Positions 6,391 through 13,221 of a DNA stretch of 24,969 bases are shown in pieces. This DNA is from JAPHSX01 sp050298555. Lineage in GTDB: Bacteria > Pseudomonadota > Gammaproteobacteria > Thiohalomonadales > Thiohalomonadaceae. Under the pieces are notes generated by a model. It saw only the letters and a program-made list of their open reading frames with translations, ran no database searches and was not told where the DNA came from. The translations under genes were made by a program, and so were the position numbers. Position 1 is the first letter of the stretch, and every line of letters begins with the position of its first letter. Location of the stretch: contig JBNKUL010000063.1 of NCBI GenBank assembly GCA_050298555.1, positions 1 through 24,969 of the forward strand, read 5' to 3'.

Positions 6391-6751
6391 CTTTTTTAGT
6401 CATTACAGGCATACCTTGATTTAACGCCAGCCAACAGTGTTACTGACGCGGCCTCAGACGTTATTTGTTTACCCTTGTATTTTTCATTAAGGATTTCAAG
6501 TAATTCTCGCGAGCCGATATAGCCCTGTTGCGGCAAGCAGACGCTGGCTTTGTTATTTGATTTGGCATTTTCTTTACCAATTTCGGTTATTGCATATGAC
6601 CAGCCAGAAACCCAGTGTAATGTTTCTATGTAACTACCACCCTCTAAGCTGAAATCTACTATAGGTGTCCATTGTTGTTGATTGTCACCTGCCTCGGCGG
6701 CATTGAGAGCCAACATGAGTGTGATTGTAATTATGTTTTTCATAGGCCTAA
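6292..6751 (-). mobile_element. Complete integron gene cassette (one ORF plus attC)
   Basis: The cassette starts at G|TTAGGC (core 6752-6746 on the minus strand), carries one gene whose ATG lies 2 bases after the core, and ends in the attC site whose outgoing core is G|TTAGCA. Its first bases (GTTAGGC) are the exact complement of the attC inverse core GCCTAAC. That is the relation expected when a circular cassette of this composition was inserted by IntI, and it is hard to get by chance. No attC stem lies upstream of the entry core, and there is no intI gene in the window. The cassette is therefore either a solitary insertion at a secondary site or the survivor of a decayed array. Confidence 0.85.
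6396..6743 (-). CDS. Secreted Rap1a/Tai-like small protein (cassette gene)
   Basis: A 115-residue protein with a Sec signal peptide (MKNIITITLMLALNAAEAG, cleavage probably after AEA) and a mature domain of about 97 residues. Two cysteines (about 69 and 113) could form a disulfide. The mature pattern W-SGWSYAITE ... VCLPQQGYIGSRELLEILNE ... LLAGVKSRYAC resembles the Rap1a/Tai family ('YI-G ... C-P-G-----L--IV--YL ... L----L---PC'). Members of that family include periplasmic immunity proteins against type VI secretion effectors. This is motif recognition by eye and could be a related family of other function. The ATG sits 2 bases after the cassette core, with no separate ribosome-binding site. 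No effector gene is next to it. Confidence 0.7.
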   Translation of the reverse strand: MKNIITITLMLALNAAEAGDNQQQWTPIVDFSLEGGSYIETLHWVSGWSYAITEIGKENAKSNNKASVCLPQQGYIGSRELLEILNEKYKGKQITSEAASVTLLAGVKSRYACND

Positions 6752-6772
6752 CTATAATTCCACATCAGAATC

Positions 6773-6806
6773 GACATGTTACAAAGCGTCAGAAATGACA
6801 TGTAAC
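6773..6806. repeat. Pair of near-identical decamers in the gap upstream of the cassette
   Basis: GACATGTTAC (6773-6782) and GACATGTAAC (6797-6806) differ at one base, and each contains the palindrome ACATGT. They lie between the antitoxin gene and the cassette entry site. This could be a regulator-binding site or a leftover of a recombination site; neither can be shown here. Confidence 0.4.
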
Positions 6807-6910
6807 GCTCCATATTCACCATAACCGCTTGATTTGAATGTATGGCACTGGTGTAAACACGTCGCTAACGAAAGTGGGAAATACGTCGCCCAAGCCCGAC
6901 ACTGTTCCAT
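6779..6910 (-). CDS. Possible 43-residue small ORF after the antitoxin
   Basis: ATG at 6910 is preceded at ideal spacing by GGGAGG, one of the best ribosome-binding sites in the island. The frame runs to TAA at 6779, giving MEQCRAWATYFPLSLATCLH and then a Ser/Gly/Tyr-rich tail. It follows the antitoxin stop by about 25 bases on the same strand, so it could be translated from the toxin-antitoxin transcript. No family is recognised, it has four Cys and no membrane helix, and the frame could be accidental. The Shine-Dalgarno match is the main support. Confidence 0.3.
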   Translation of the reverse strand: MEQCRAWATYFPLSLATCLHQCHTFKSSGYGEYGALHVISDAL

Positions 6911-6935
6911 CGTATTTCCTCCCTATAACTACATC

Positions 6936-7241
6936 CTACCCAACCAACGCCCCCAACCCCTTACGCTCAACAATCTCCAGAAGCCTCAGAGTCGCCCCCT
7001 TCGGGTGCTTTTCCCCCCGCTCCCAGGCCTTGATGGTCGAGGGGCTGGCATTCAGGAACGCCGCAAAAACCGGCTGACTGACCTTGTTCTGCATGCGTAT
7101 ACGCTTAATCTGCGCCGGGGTATAGCTCTTCACAGGGGGCAGGGCCATGGCGTCAAATTCGCGCATCGTCACCTCGTCCATCACCCCTGCTTCATGCAGG
7201 TCGTGGGCCGTTTCGATCATCGCCTCAATTATCTTGCTCAT
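6936..7241 (-). CDS. HigA/NadS-type antitoxin with XRE helix-turn-helix
   Basis: A 101-residue protein. The N-terminal part (about 1-40) would bind the toxin, and the C-terminal half carries an XRE-type helix-turn-helix: AQIKRIRMQNKVSQPVFAAF then LNASPSTIKAWERGEKHPKG and LRLLEIVE. The SQ-FA--L--S--T---WE-G pattern is diagnostic for HigA/NadS antitoxins, which neutralise a RelE-fold toxin and repress the operon. Its start overlaps the toxin stop by 17 bp, and the toxin-first order matches higBA. Toxin-antitoxin pairs are common passengers of chromosomal integrons, and this one sits beside an integron cassette. Base composition is intermediate between the island and the backbone. Confidence 0.9.
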   Translation of the reverse strand: MSKIIEAMIETAHDLHEAGVMDEVTMREFDAMALPPVKSYTPAQIKRIRMQNKVSQPVFAAFLNASPSTIKAWERGEKHPKGATLRLLEIVERKGLGALVG

Positions 7242-7611
7242 TTTTCACCTTAACCTCTATCAGTGCACCGCTCTTCATCGCCTTTTCTAGCGCGTGCTGG
7301 GTGTAGCCCATAAACTGTTTTGCCATTGTGGCCAGTGCCTTTTTCTCCTTGCTGGAGATATTGTCTTTGGCACCCTTCTCGAAACCGAAGAGGAAAAAGG
7401 CCCTCTCTGCGTGGCGAAAGGCGATAACGGTACGATAGCTTCCCCGCTTGCCCTGGCCCTGTCGGGCGATGCGTTTCTTATAGAGATAGTTTCCCAGTGA
7501 AGCCTCTACGCTCCCTGCCTCTAGCTCGGTAATAGCGGAGATTAAATCATCGTCGGGCAGGCCCTCCTTGTCTGCCCAGCGGGCAAAGACCTTGGTCTTG
7601 TATATCCTCAT
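7225..7611 (-). CDS. RelE/HigB-type toxin
   Basis: A 128-residue protein when started at ATG 7611, which has an AAGGGAG ribosome-binding site; the longer frame to 7662 would run through an inverted repeat and was not chosen. The sequence KTKVFARWADKEGLPDDDL, then LGNYLYKKRIARQGQGKRGSYRTV and FRHAERAFFLFGFEKGAKDN, is that of the RelE-like toxin family paired with XRE antitoxins. These are ribosome-dependent mRNA endonucleases, with basic residues in the beta-sheet core (K, R in GKRGSYR and the following strand) as likely catalytic groups. The tail has an extra Lys-rich helix (KAMKSGALIEVKVK). It forms a two-gene operon with the overlapping antitoxin downstream. Confidence 0.9.
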   Translation of the reverse strand: MRIYKTKVFARWADKEGLPDDDLISAITELEAGSVEASLGNYLYKKRIARQGQGKRGSYRTVIAFRHAERAFFLFGFEKGAKDNISSKEKKALATMAKQFMGYTQHALEKAMKSGALIEVKVKNEQDN

Positions 7612-7622
7612 CACTACTCCCT

Positions 7623-7674
7623 TAGTGATTTCACTATAACACTGGGTGCCATGGTATGCCACCCAGTGTTATAG
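7623..7674. promoter_or_regulatory. Large inverted repeat upstream of the toxin gene (likely autoregulatory operator)
   Basis: CTATAACACTGGGTG (7634-7648) is repeated exactly as its complement at 7660-7674, giving 15-bp arms with an 11-base centre. A second palindrome, TAGTGA-TT-TCACTA (7623-7636), overlaps its left edge next to the toxin ribosome-binding site. Type II antitoxins repress their own operon by binding such dyads. A terminator for metXW is the alternative, but no T-run follows on either strand. Confidence 0.55.
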
Positions 7675-7678
7675 ATTA

Positions 7679-7703
7679 GATTCTGCGCACTATAGGCAGA
7701 ATC
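7679..7703 (-). terminator. Possible terminator hairpin after metW
   Basis: GATTCTGC (7679-7686) and GCAGAATC (7696-7703) form an 8-bp stem 13 bases beyond the metW stop. On the minus strand it is followed by TAATCTATAAC, only weakly U-rich, so the case for intrinsic termination is modest. Confidence 0.35.
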
Positions 7704-7715
7704 CGGCGGCTTTGG

Positions 7716-8321
7716 TTATTCCTGAATAATCCGATATATCGCAATCTCGCCTAACAAGTTAGGCAACAACTTCCCCCCCAGCCGATACCGATGCGCATGG
7801 TCAACGACGCTGCGCTCCAGTACACGAATCCCCAGCCTCTCACACAAACGCTCGAAGTCCTTCAAGGTGCAGAGGTGGATATTGGGGGTGTTGTACCACT
7901 CGTTGGGCAGGGCGGTGGAGACGGGCATCTTGCCGCCGAGGGCCAGCTGAACGCGGGTGGTCCAGTGGCCGAAGTTGGGGAAGGTGACGATGCCCTCGCG
8001 GCCGACGCGCATCATCTCCTTGAGCAGCTGGTCGGGGTAGTTCATCGCCTGCAGCGCCTGGGTCATCACCACATAGTCGAAGCTCTCTTCGTCGAAGAAG
8101 TCGCTAATGCCGGCGTCGAGGTCGGTCTGGATGACGTTGACGCCCTTGTCGATGCAGGCGGCGATGTTGTCGGGGGCGATCTCCAGGCCGTAGCCGTCGA
8201 CGTTACGCTCTTGCTTGAGGTGGTGTAGCAGGGTGCCGTCACCGCAGCCGAGGTCCAGCACGCGGGAGCCGGGCTTGATCCACTCGCTGATGATGGTCAG
8301 GTCGGGGCGCAGTTCGCTCAT
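7716..8321 (-). CDS. metW: Methionine biosynthesis protein MetW
   Basis: A 201-residue protein of normal MetW length with a class I methyltransferase fold. The SAM-binding motif GSRVLDLGCGDGTLLHHL lies at about residues 18-35, followed by VDGYGLEI (motif II acidic end) and the MetW-characteristic TQALQAMNYPD and FPNFGHWTTRVQL. MetW acts with MetX in the homoserine acylation step of methionine synthesis, and the two genes overlap by 4 bp (ATGA-type coupling) here. Its biochemical role is probably to support MetX activity; a methyl transfer has not been shown in what I know of the family. The ATG at 8321 lies within the end of metX, consistent with coupled translation. Confidence 0.95.
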   Translation of the reverse strand: MSELRPDLTIISEWIKPGSRVLDLGCGDGTLLHHLKQERNVDGYGLEIAPDNIAACIDKGVNVIQTDLDAGISDFFDEESFDYVVMTQALQAMNYPDQLLKEMMRVGREGIVTFPNFGHWTTRVQLALGGKMPVSTALPNEWYNTPNIHLCTLKDFERLCERLGIRVLERSVVDHAHRYRLGGKLLPNLLGEIAIYRIIQE

Positions 8322-9478
8322 GCCTTTACCTCGCCGTTAATCTCGGCGGCGACCCGGCGCATGTAGCTGCCGAACACCTCCATGTAGTGGGGGATGGGGA
8401 TGAGGAAGGCGTCGTGGCCGTGGTGGGCCTCGATCTCGGCGTAGCTGACGGTCTTGTCGCCATCGAGCAGCGCCTTGACGATCTCGCGCGAACGCTGCGG
8501 CGAGAAGCGCCAGTCGCTGGTGAAGGAGGCGACGAAGAAGCTGGCCTTGACGTTGGCGAGCGCGGCGGAGAGGTCGCCGCCGTGGTTGGCGGCCGGGTCG
8601 TAGTAGTCGAGGGCCTTGGTCATCAGCAGGTAGGTGTTGGCGTCGAAGCGCTCGACGAAGCTCTCGCCCTGGTAGCGCAGGTAGCTCTCGACCTGGAACT
8701 CGACGTCGAAGCCGAAATTGATCTTGCCCTCGCGCAGTTCGCGGCCGAACTTGGCGCGCATCGCGTCGTCGGAGAGGTAGGTGATGTGGCCGAGCATGCG
8801 GGCGATCTTGAGGCCGCGGCTCGGCACCACGCCGTGTTCGTAGTAGTGGCCGTCGTGAAAATCGGGGTCGGAGCGCAGCGCCTGGCGCACCACCTCGTTG
8901 AAGGCGATGTTCTGCGCCGTGAGGTTGGGGGCGGCGGCGATCACCACCGCGTGGCGCAGCCTGTCCGGGTAGTCGATGGCCCACTGCAGCACCTGCATGC
9001 CGCCGAGGGAGCCGCCGATCACCGCGGCCCACTGTTCGATCTCCAGCTGGTCGGCGAGGCGCGCCTGGCTCTCTACCCAGTCGCGCACGGTGACGATAGG
9101 GAAGTCGGGGCCCCACGGCTTGCCGGTCTCGCTATTCAGGGTGTTGGGGCCGCTCGAGCCCTTGCAGCCGCCGAGGTTGTTGAGGCAGACGACGAAGAAC
9201 CTGTCGGTGTCGATGGGCTTGCCGGGGCCGATGGCCGACTCCCACCAGCCGGGCTTCCTGTCCTCCATGCTGTGATAGCCGGCGGCGTGGGCGTCGCCGG
9301 AGAGGGCATGGCAGATGAGGATGGCGTTGCTGCGATCGCCGTTGGGCGTGCCGTAGGTCTCGTACACCAGTTCGTAGGCCGCCAGCTCACGGCCGCAGTC
9401 GAGCTTGAGCGGGGTATCGAAGTGGGCGGTTTGCGGGGTGACCAGGCCGACGGAATCGACCGGTATGGACTCTGGCAT
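8318..9478 (-). CDS. metX: Homoserine O-acyltransferase MetX
   Basis: A 386-residue cytoplasmic alpha/beta-hydrolase enzyme that acylates homoserine, the first committed step of methionine synthesis. The nucleophile motif GGSLGGMQVLQWA has Ser at about 157. The acid is Asp about 322 in FTSDWRFSP, and the base is His about 355 in HHGHDAFL. The oxyanion and substrate region reads NNLGGCKGSSGPNTLN. Gammaproteobacterial MetX proteins coupled to MetW are commonly succinyltransferases; whether acetyl- or succinyl-CoA is used here cannot be decided by eye. It forms an operon with metW. The start at ATG 9478 keeps the usual N-terminal length. Confidence 0.95.
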   Translation of the reverse strand: MPESIPVDSVGLVTPQTAHFDTPLKLDCGRELAAYELVYETYGTPNGDRSNAILICHALSGDAHAAGYHSMEDRKPGWWESAIGPGKPIDTDRFFVVCLNNLGGCKGSSGPNTLNSETGKPWGPDFPIVTVRDWVESQARLADQLEIEQWAAVIGGSLGGMQVLQWAIDYPDRLRHAVVIAAAPNLTAQNIAFNEVVRQALRSDPDFHDGHYYEHGVVPSRGLKIARMLGHITYLSDDAMRAKFGRELREGKINFGFDVEFQVESYLRYQGESFVERFDANTYLLMTKALDYYDPAANHGGDLSAALANVKASFFVASFTSDWRFSPQRSREIVKALLDGDKTVSYAEIEAHHGHDAFLIPIPHYMEVFGSYMRRVAAEINGEVKA

Positions 9479-9514
9479 CGGCAGTCGTCGCTACGGCGTT
9501 ATAAGGAAGCGGAA

Positions 9515-9543
9515 AGTCTAAACAGGGCGCCAGGGCAGTGCAA
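9515..9543 (-). promoter_or_regulatory. Weak candidate sigma-70 promoter for metX-metW
   Basis: On the minus strand TTGCAC (9543-9538) and TAGACT (9520-9515) are separated by 17 bases, about 37 bases before the metX start. The matches to consensus are partial. The 100-bp gap after the GTPase gene makes a separate metX promoter plausible. Confidence 0.3.
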
Positions 9544-9578
9544 GCTTGGTGCAGGCCCCACCGCCCTTATGAGGGCAC

Positions 9579-11543
9579 TCAGGCGGCGGGTTTCTGCTTG
9601 ACCGGCTGTTTGTCGAGCGGGCGGTTGAGCACCTTGAGGATTTCGTTGACCTCCTCGTACTGCTTCTTCAGTACCAGGGCCTGCTTCTTCAGCTCGCCCA
9701 TGCGCTCATCCAGGGTGTCGCGCGACTCGTTGACCTTGCGCAGGTTCTCCAGCCGCTTGTCCATCTGCTCCTTGTGGTCCTTGATCTGTTTGACCAGCGG
9801 CGACATCACCGCCTTGCTCCAGGTCTCGGCATCACGGTGCGCCTTGAAGAAGATGTTGCGGGCGTGGCTCACCAGCGAGATGAAGAACTTCTTCACCACG
9901 AAGTGCTGCTCGGTCATCGCCGTTACCGGGCTGTTGCGGAAGGCCTCGCCCTCCTCCTCCAGCTTCTTGAACTCGAGCACGTACTTGTCGACGTTATAGA
10001 GCACCGGCTCGACGCCCTCGATGCCGTGCTCGGACTGGAACTTGTGGTAGACGGTGGTCACCAGGCGGTTGAGGCCGTCGGAGTACTCGTGGACCTGGCC
10101 CAGCATATCGCCAACACCCTTGAAGAAGTGGGTCATCCCCTTCTTCAGGCCGGCGGTGGTCCAGCTGCCGCTCATCTCCTCGCGGCTGGAGGAGACCAGC
10201 TTGTCCAGTTCGGTGAGGCTGAGTAGCCCCAGCAGCTGCTTACTCTGCTCGGAGAGGAGTTTCTTGTTGGCGTTAAAGCTCTCCACGTTCTTGTGGTAGG
10301 CGACCTGCTCCTCACGGGTCTTCTGCATCAGGTGCTCGATCACCTCGTTGTTCTTGCCGCTGAGGCCGGCCAGCTCCTCCAGCTGTTTCTTCGCCGCGTT
10401 AAAGCGCGAGGCGAGCAGGTCTCGTGACTCCTTGATCATGGCGCCGACGTCGGCCTGCACGTGTTCGCGCACCATCTGCTGCTGGAACGGCAGGATATCG
10501 CCGGCGAGGATGTTCTCCAGCGCGGCGATGTTGCTGCGCTTCAGGGTGTCCTTGTCGTGGCGGATCTTCGCCAGCAGCCCCTTCTGCGCCGAGACCGGGA
10601 TTACGCTGTCGGCGGGGATGCCCAGGTCCTTGCCTGCCTGGGCGCACTGCTGCTTGATGGTCTTGTTCACCTCGTCGTGGGTCTTGAGGTCGTCCCACAG
10701 GGTGTCGATCTTGTTGAGTACCACGATCAGCCCCTTCTCGCGCCCCTCGCGCAGTGACTTGACGTTGCTGCTCCACATCTCGCGGTCGGACTTGGTGACG
10801 CCGGTGTCGGCGGCCATGATGAACAGCACCCCCTGGGCCTTGGGGATCATGTTGAGGGTCAGCTCCGGCTCGCTGCCCAGGGCGTTGAGGCCGGGGGTGT
10901 CGAGGATCACCAACCCCTGCTTCAGCAGCGGGTGGGGGAAGCTGATGAGGGCGTGGCGCCACATCGGGATCTCCACCTGCTCGGGCGGGGTGCCGTCGGG
11001 GTTGTTGAGGTGGGTGTCGGAGTCGTCGTAGAGGCCCAGCTTTTTCGCCTCGTCGCGCGCTACCTTCTTGACCTTGACCACCTCCTGGAAGGCATCGGCC
11101 ATGTTGTCCGGGTTCTCCAGGTCGAGGTCGATGTTGGTCCAGTGGATCGGGTCGGCCTTGTACTCGTTGATACTGGTCTCGTTCAGGCGGGTCTCGATCG
11201 GCAGCAGGCGGATATAGGCGTGCTGGTGCTCGTTGTCGTAGAACAGCTCGGTGGGGCACATGGTGGTGCGGCCCGCCTCGGAGGGGAGCAGGCGGCGGTC
11301 GTACTCGGAGAAGAAGATGGCGTTAATCAGCTCGGTCTTGCCGCGGGCGAACTCGGCGACGAAGGCGATGGTGAGCTTGTCAGAGCGCAGCGAGGCGAGG
11401 CTCTCGTAGATGCGCAGCTCGTCCTCCGGCTCGCCCATCTCGTTGGCCTCCAGCCACTTCTGGTAGTCGCCGATGCTGGCAATGAGGTCCTGCTTCCACT
11501 GCCCATAGGCGTGCATCTGCTCTGTAAAGTGCTTATCCGACAT
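9579..11543 (-). CDS. Dynamin-like large GTPase
   Basis: A 654-residue protein with an N-terminal GTPase domain (about 50-360) followed by long helical, coiled-coil-rich segments, the architecture of bacterial dynamin-like proteins. G3 is DTPG at 215-218 (LVILDTPGLNALGSEPEL) and G4 is NKID at 277-280. G2 threonines lie near 93-98 (GRTTMCPTE). The P-loop reads AEFARGKTELINAI (63-76), so the first glycine of GxxxxGK[ST] is replaced by Ala. A moderately hydrophobic stretch at about 540-560 (VVKKFFISLVSHARNIFF) could touch membrane. Relatives remodel membranes or respond to membrane damage; the role here is unknown. It lies between yggT and metX, genes that I recall being close together in Pseudomonas. 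Confidence 0.88.
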   Translation of the reverse strand: MSDKHFTEQMHAYGQWKQDLIASIGDYQKWLEANEMGEPEDELRIYESLASLRSDKLTIAFVAEFARGKTELINAIFFSEYDRRLLPSEAGRTTMCPTELFYDNEHQHAYIRLLPIETRLNETSINEYKADPIHWTNIDLDLENPDNMADAFQEVVKVKKVARDEAKKLGLYDDSDTHLNNPDGTPPEQVEIPMWRHALISFPHPLLKQGLVILDTPGLNALGSEPELTLNMIPKAQGVLFIMAADTGVTKSDREMWSSNVKSLREGREKGLIVVLNKIDTLWDDLKTHDEVNKTIKQQCAQAGKDLGIPADSVIPVSAQKGLLAKIRHDKDTLKRSNIAALENILAGDILPFQQQMVREHVQADVGAMIKESRDLLASRFNAAKKQLEELAGLSGKNNEVIEHLMQKTREEQVAYHKNVESFNANKKLLSEQSKQLLGLLSLTELDKLVSSSREEMSGSWTTAGLKKGMTHFFKGVGDMLGQVHEYSDGLNRLVTTVYHKFQSEHGIEGVEPVLYNVDKYVLEFKKLEEEGEAFRNSPVTAMTEQHFVVKKFFISLVSHARNIFFKAHRDAETWSKAVMSPLVKQIKDHKEQMDKRLENLRKVNESRDTLDERMGELKKQALVLKKQYEEVNEILKVLNRPLDKQPVKQKPAA

Positions 11544-11754
11544 ATTGCTGTTCTCAGTTTCGGTATTGCTGGCAACAGGGTCTTATTGCACAGGCGCCCC
11601 GTCAAAACCACATTTTTATCGGTGTTCTGTGAAAGGGCGCAACATTATTACCGTATCGCCGTTGCGGCCACGGCGCGCCCATTTATCAATAGCTTAACCA
11701 TATATTGCCTATCGGCCACACCACAAGCGCTAATTTTCCCGGCTGGCGGGGTGA

Positions 11755-12327
11755 TTAACGCACCCCGGCCAGCATCAGCAGTGGCGGAATGGTGAGCATC
11801 TTCAGCAGCTGCAGGCCGATCAGCACCAGCATGGGAGAGAGGTCGATGCCGGAGATCGGCGGCATCAGCCGCTGCGCCGGTGCCATCAGCGGACGGGTGA
11901 GGCTGTAGATCAGGGCCACCACCGGGTTATAGCCGCCGGGACTGACCCAGCTGAGGATCACCTGAATAAGGATGGCGCCGATGTAGACGTTAATCGCCAG
12001 CGAGACCAGCTCGGCCAGCGACCAGAACAGCAGGGTGACGGGGGGAATCCCCTGGCCGCGCAGTAGCAGGATCAGCAGCAAGGAAAGCATCTGCAGCGCC
12101 AGCATCAGCACCACGGCGGCGAAGTCGACGCCGCCCCAGCCGGGGATCACGCGGCGCAGCGGGCGCAGGGCCGGGTTGGTCAGCTTGACCACGAACTGCG
12201 ATACCGGGTTGTAGAAGTCGGCGCGCACCCACTGCAGCAGGAAGCGCACCATCACCACCATGATGTAGAGCCCGAACAGGGTGTTGATCAGGAACTCCAG
12301 CGGGTTGAGCAGGTAGCTGTCGGACAT
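11755..12327 (-). CDS. yggT: YggT-family integral membrane protein
   Basis: A 190-residue protein with two tandem copies of the YGGT domain. Each has two hydrophobic helices and an amphipathic motif: YIMVVMVRFLLQWVRADFYN-PV with PALRPLRRVIPGWGGVD in the first copy, and ILIQVILSWVSPGGYNPV with RPLMAPAQRLMPPISGIDLS in the second. The precise biochemical role is not settled; homologues have been linked to osmotic tolerance and membrane organisation. Its ATG shares one base with the proC stop (TAATG), so translation is coupled. A GGGGTG-CACCCC hairpin overlaps its own stop codon. Confidence 0.92.
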   Translation of the reverse strand: MSDSYLLNPLEFLINTLFGLYIMVVMVRFLLQWVRADFYNPVSQFVVKLTNPALRPLRRVIPGWGGVDFAAVVLMLALQMLSLLLILLLRGQGIPPVTLLFWSLAELVSLAINVYIGAILIQVILSWVSPGGYNPVVALIYSLTRPLMAPAQRLMPPISGIDLSPMLVLIGLQLLKMLTIPPLLMLAGVR

Positions 12328-13154
12328 TATTTGTTCCCCAGCTCCTCGGCCAGCTCCTGGGCGCGGTCGCGGGCGCCAGTCAGCGCCTTTTCGAACAGGC
12401 CGCGGAGATCGCCCTCCTCGAGGATGCCGATGGCACGCTCGGTGGTGCCGCCGGGGGAGGTGACGCGACGGCGCAGCTCCTCGGCCGGATCGTTGCTCTC
12501 CAGCGCCATCTTCGCCGCGCCGAAGGCGGTCTGCAGCGCCAGCAGGCGGCTGCTCTCCTCGCTCAGTCCCAGCTTACAGCCGGCCTGCTGCAGCGCCTCG
12601 ATCACCAGGAAGAAGTAGGCCGGGCCGCTGCCGGAGAGGGCGGTGACCGCGTCCATCATCGTCTCGTTCTCCAGCCACTGGGTGAGGCCGACGGCACGCA
12701 TGATGCGCTCGGCGATCTCATGCTGCGCCTCGCTCACCAGGGCGTTGGCGTAGAGGCCGGTGGCGCCGCTCTGCACCAGGGCGGGGGTGTTGGGCATGGT
12801 ACGCACGATGGCGTTGCCCTCGCCCAGCCAGCGATCGATATCGCCGATGCGGATGCCGGCCGCCACCGAGAGGATGAGGGGGCGCCGCTGCTGCACCGCC
12901 GCGGCGATCTGCGCGCACACCTCGCGCAGCACCTGCGGCTTGACCGCCAGCACCACCACGTCCGACTCGGCCACCAGGGCCGCGTTGTCCGTCACCAGCT
13001 GGATGCCGCACTGCTGCTGCAGCGCCTCGCTGCGCTCGGCGTCGGGCTCGGCGACGCGAATCTGCGAGGGGGTGGTACCGTCGGCGATCAGGCCGCCGAT
13101 GAGACTGGCGGTCATATTGCCGCCGCCGATGAAACCGATCTTGGTATGTTGCAT
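12327..13154 (-). CDS. proC: Pyrroline-5-carboxylate reductase
   Basis: A 275-residue enzyme of normal length that reduces pyrroline-5-carboxylate to proline with NAD(P)H, the last step of proline synthesis. The N-terminal dinucleotide motif is KIGFIGGGNMTASLIGGL (residues 5-22). NAD-binding and active-site segments include VVLAVKPQVL, VRTMPNTPALV and DAVTALSGSGPAYFFLVIEAL, followed by VTSPGGTTERAI, the ProC signature. ATG 13154 was preferred to the upstream in-frame GTG at 13169 because it gives the family's standard start (M-xx-KIGFIGGGNM) behind GACGGGA. It lies between yggS and yggT in the same direction, a very widespread arrangement. Confidence 0.96.
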   Translation of the reverse strand: MQHTKIGFIGGGNMTASLIGGLIADGTTPSQIRVAEPDAERSEALQQQCGIQLVTDNAALVAESDVVVLAVKPQVLREVCAQIAAAVQQRRPLILSVAAGIRIGDIDRWLGEGNAIVRTMPNTPALVQSGATGLYANALVSEAQHEIAERIMRAVGLTQWLENETMMDAVTALSGSGPAYFFLVIEALQQAGCKLGLSEESSRLLALQTAFGAAKMALESNDPAEELRRRVTSPGGTTERAIGILEEGDLRGLFEKALTGARDRAQELAEELGNK

Positions 13155-13221
13155 GGTTGTTCCCGTCACTCTGTGAGGCTTGTCACGTACAGTTCAATTC
13201 AATTCTGACAGCTTATCCGAA

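Noticed and set aside
9479..9578. SAM- or SAH-type riboswitch upstream of metX
   Set aside because: The 100-bp leader has only a weak GCCCT-TATG-AGGGC hairpin and no recognisable conserved riboswitch core.
8387..9601. Plus-strand open frame of 404 codons opposite metX
   Set aside because: Val/Gly/Ala/Glu-rich antisense shadow of a gene with an intact catalytic triad; no motif.
10932..11795. Plus-strand open frame of 287 codons opposite the dynamin-like GTPase
   Set aside because: Opposite the conserved GTPase motifs and strongly Val/Leu/Gly-biased; not a gene.
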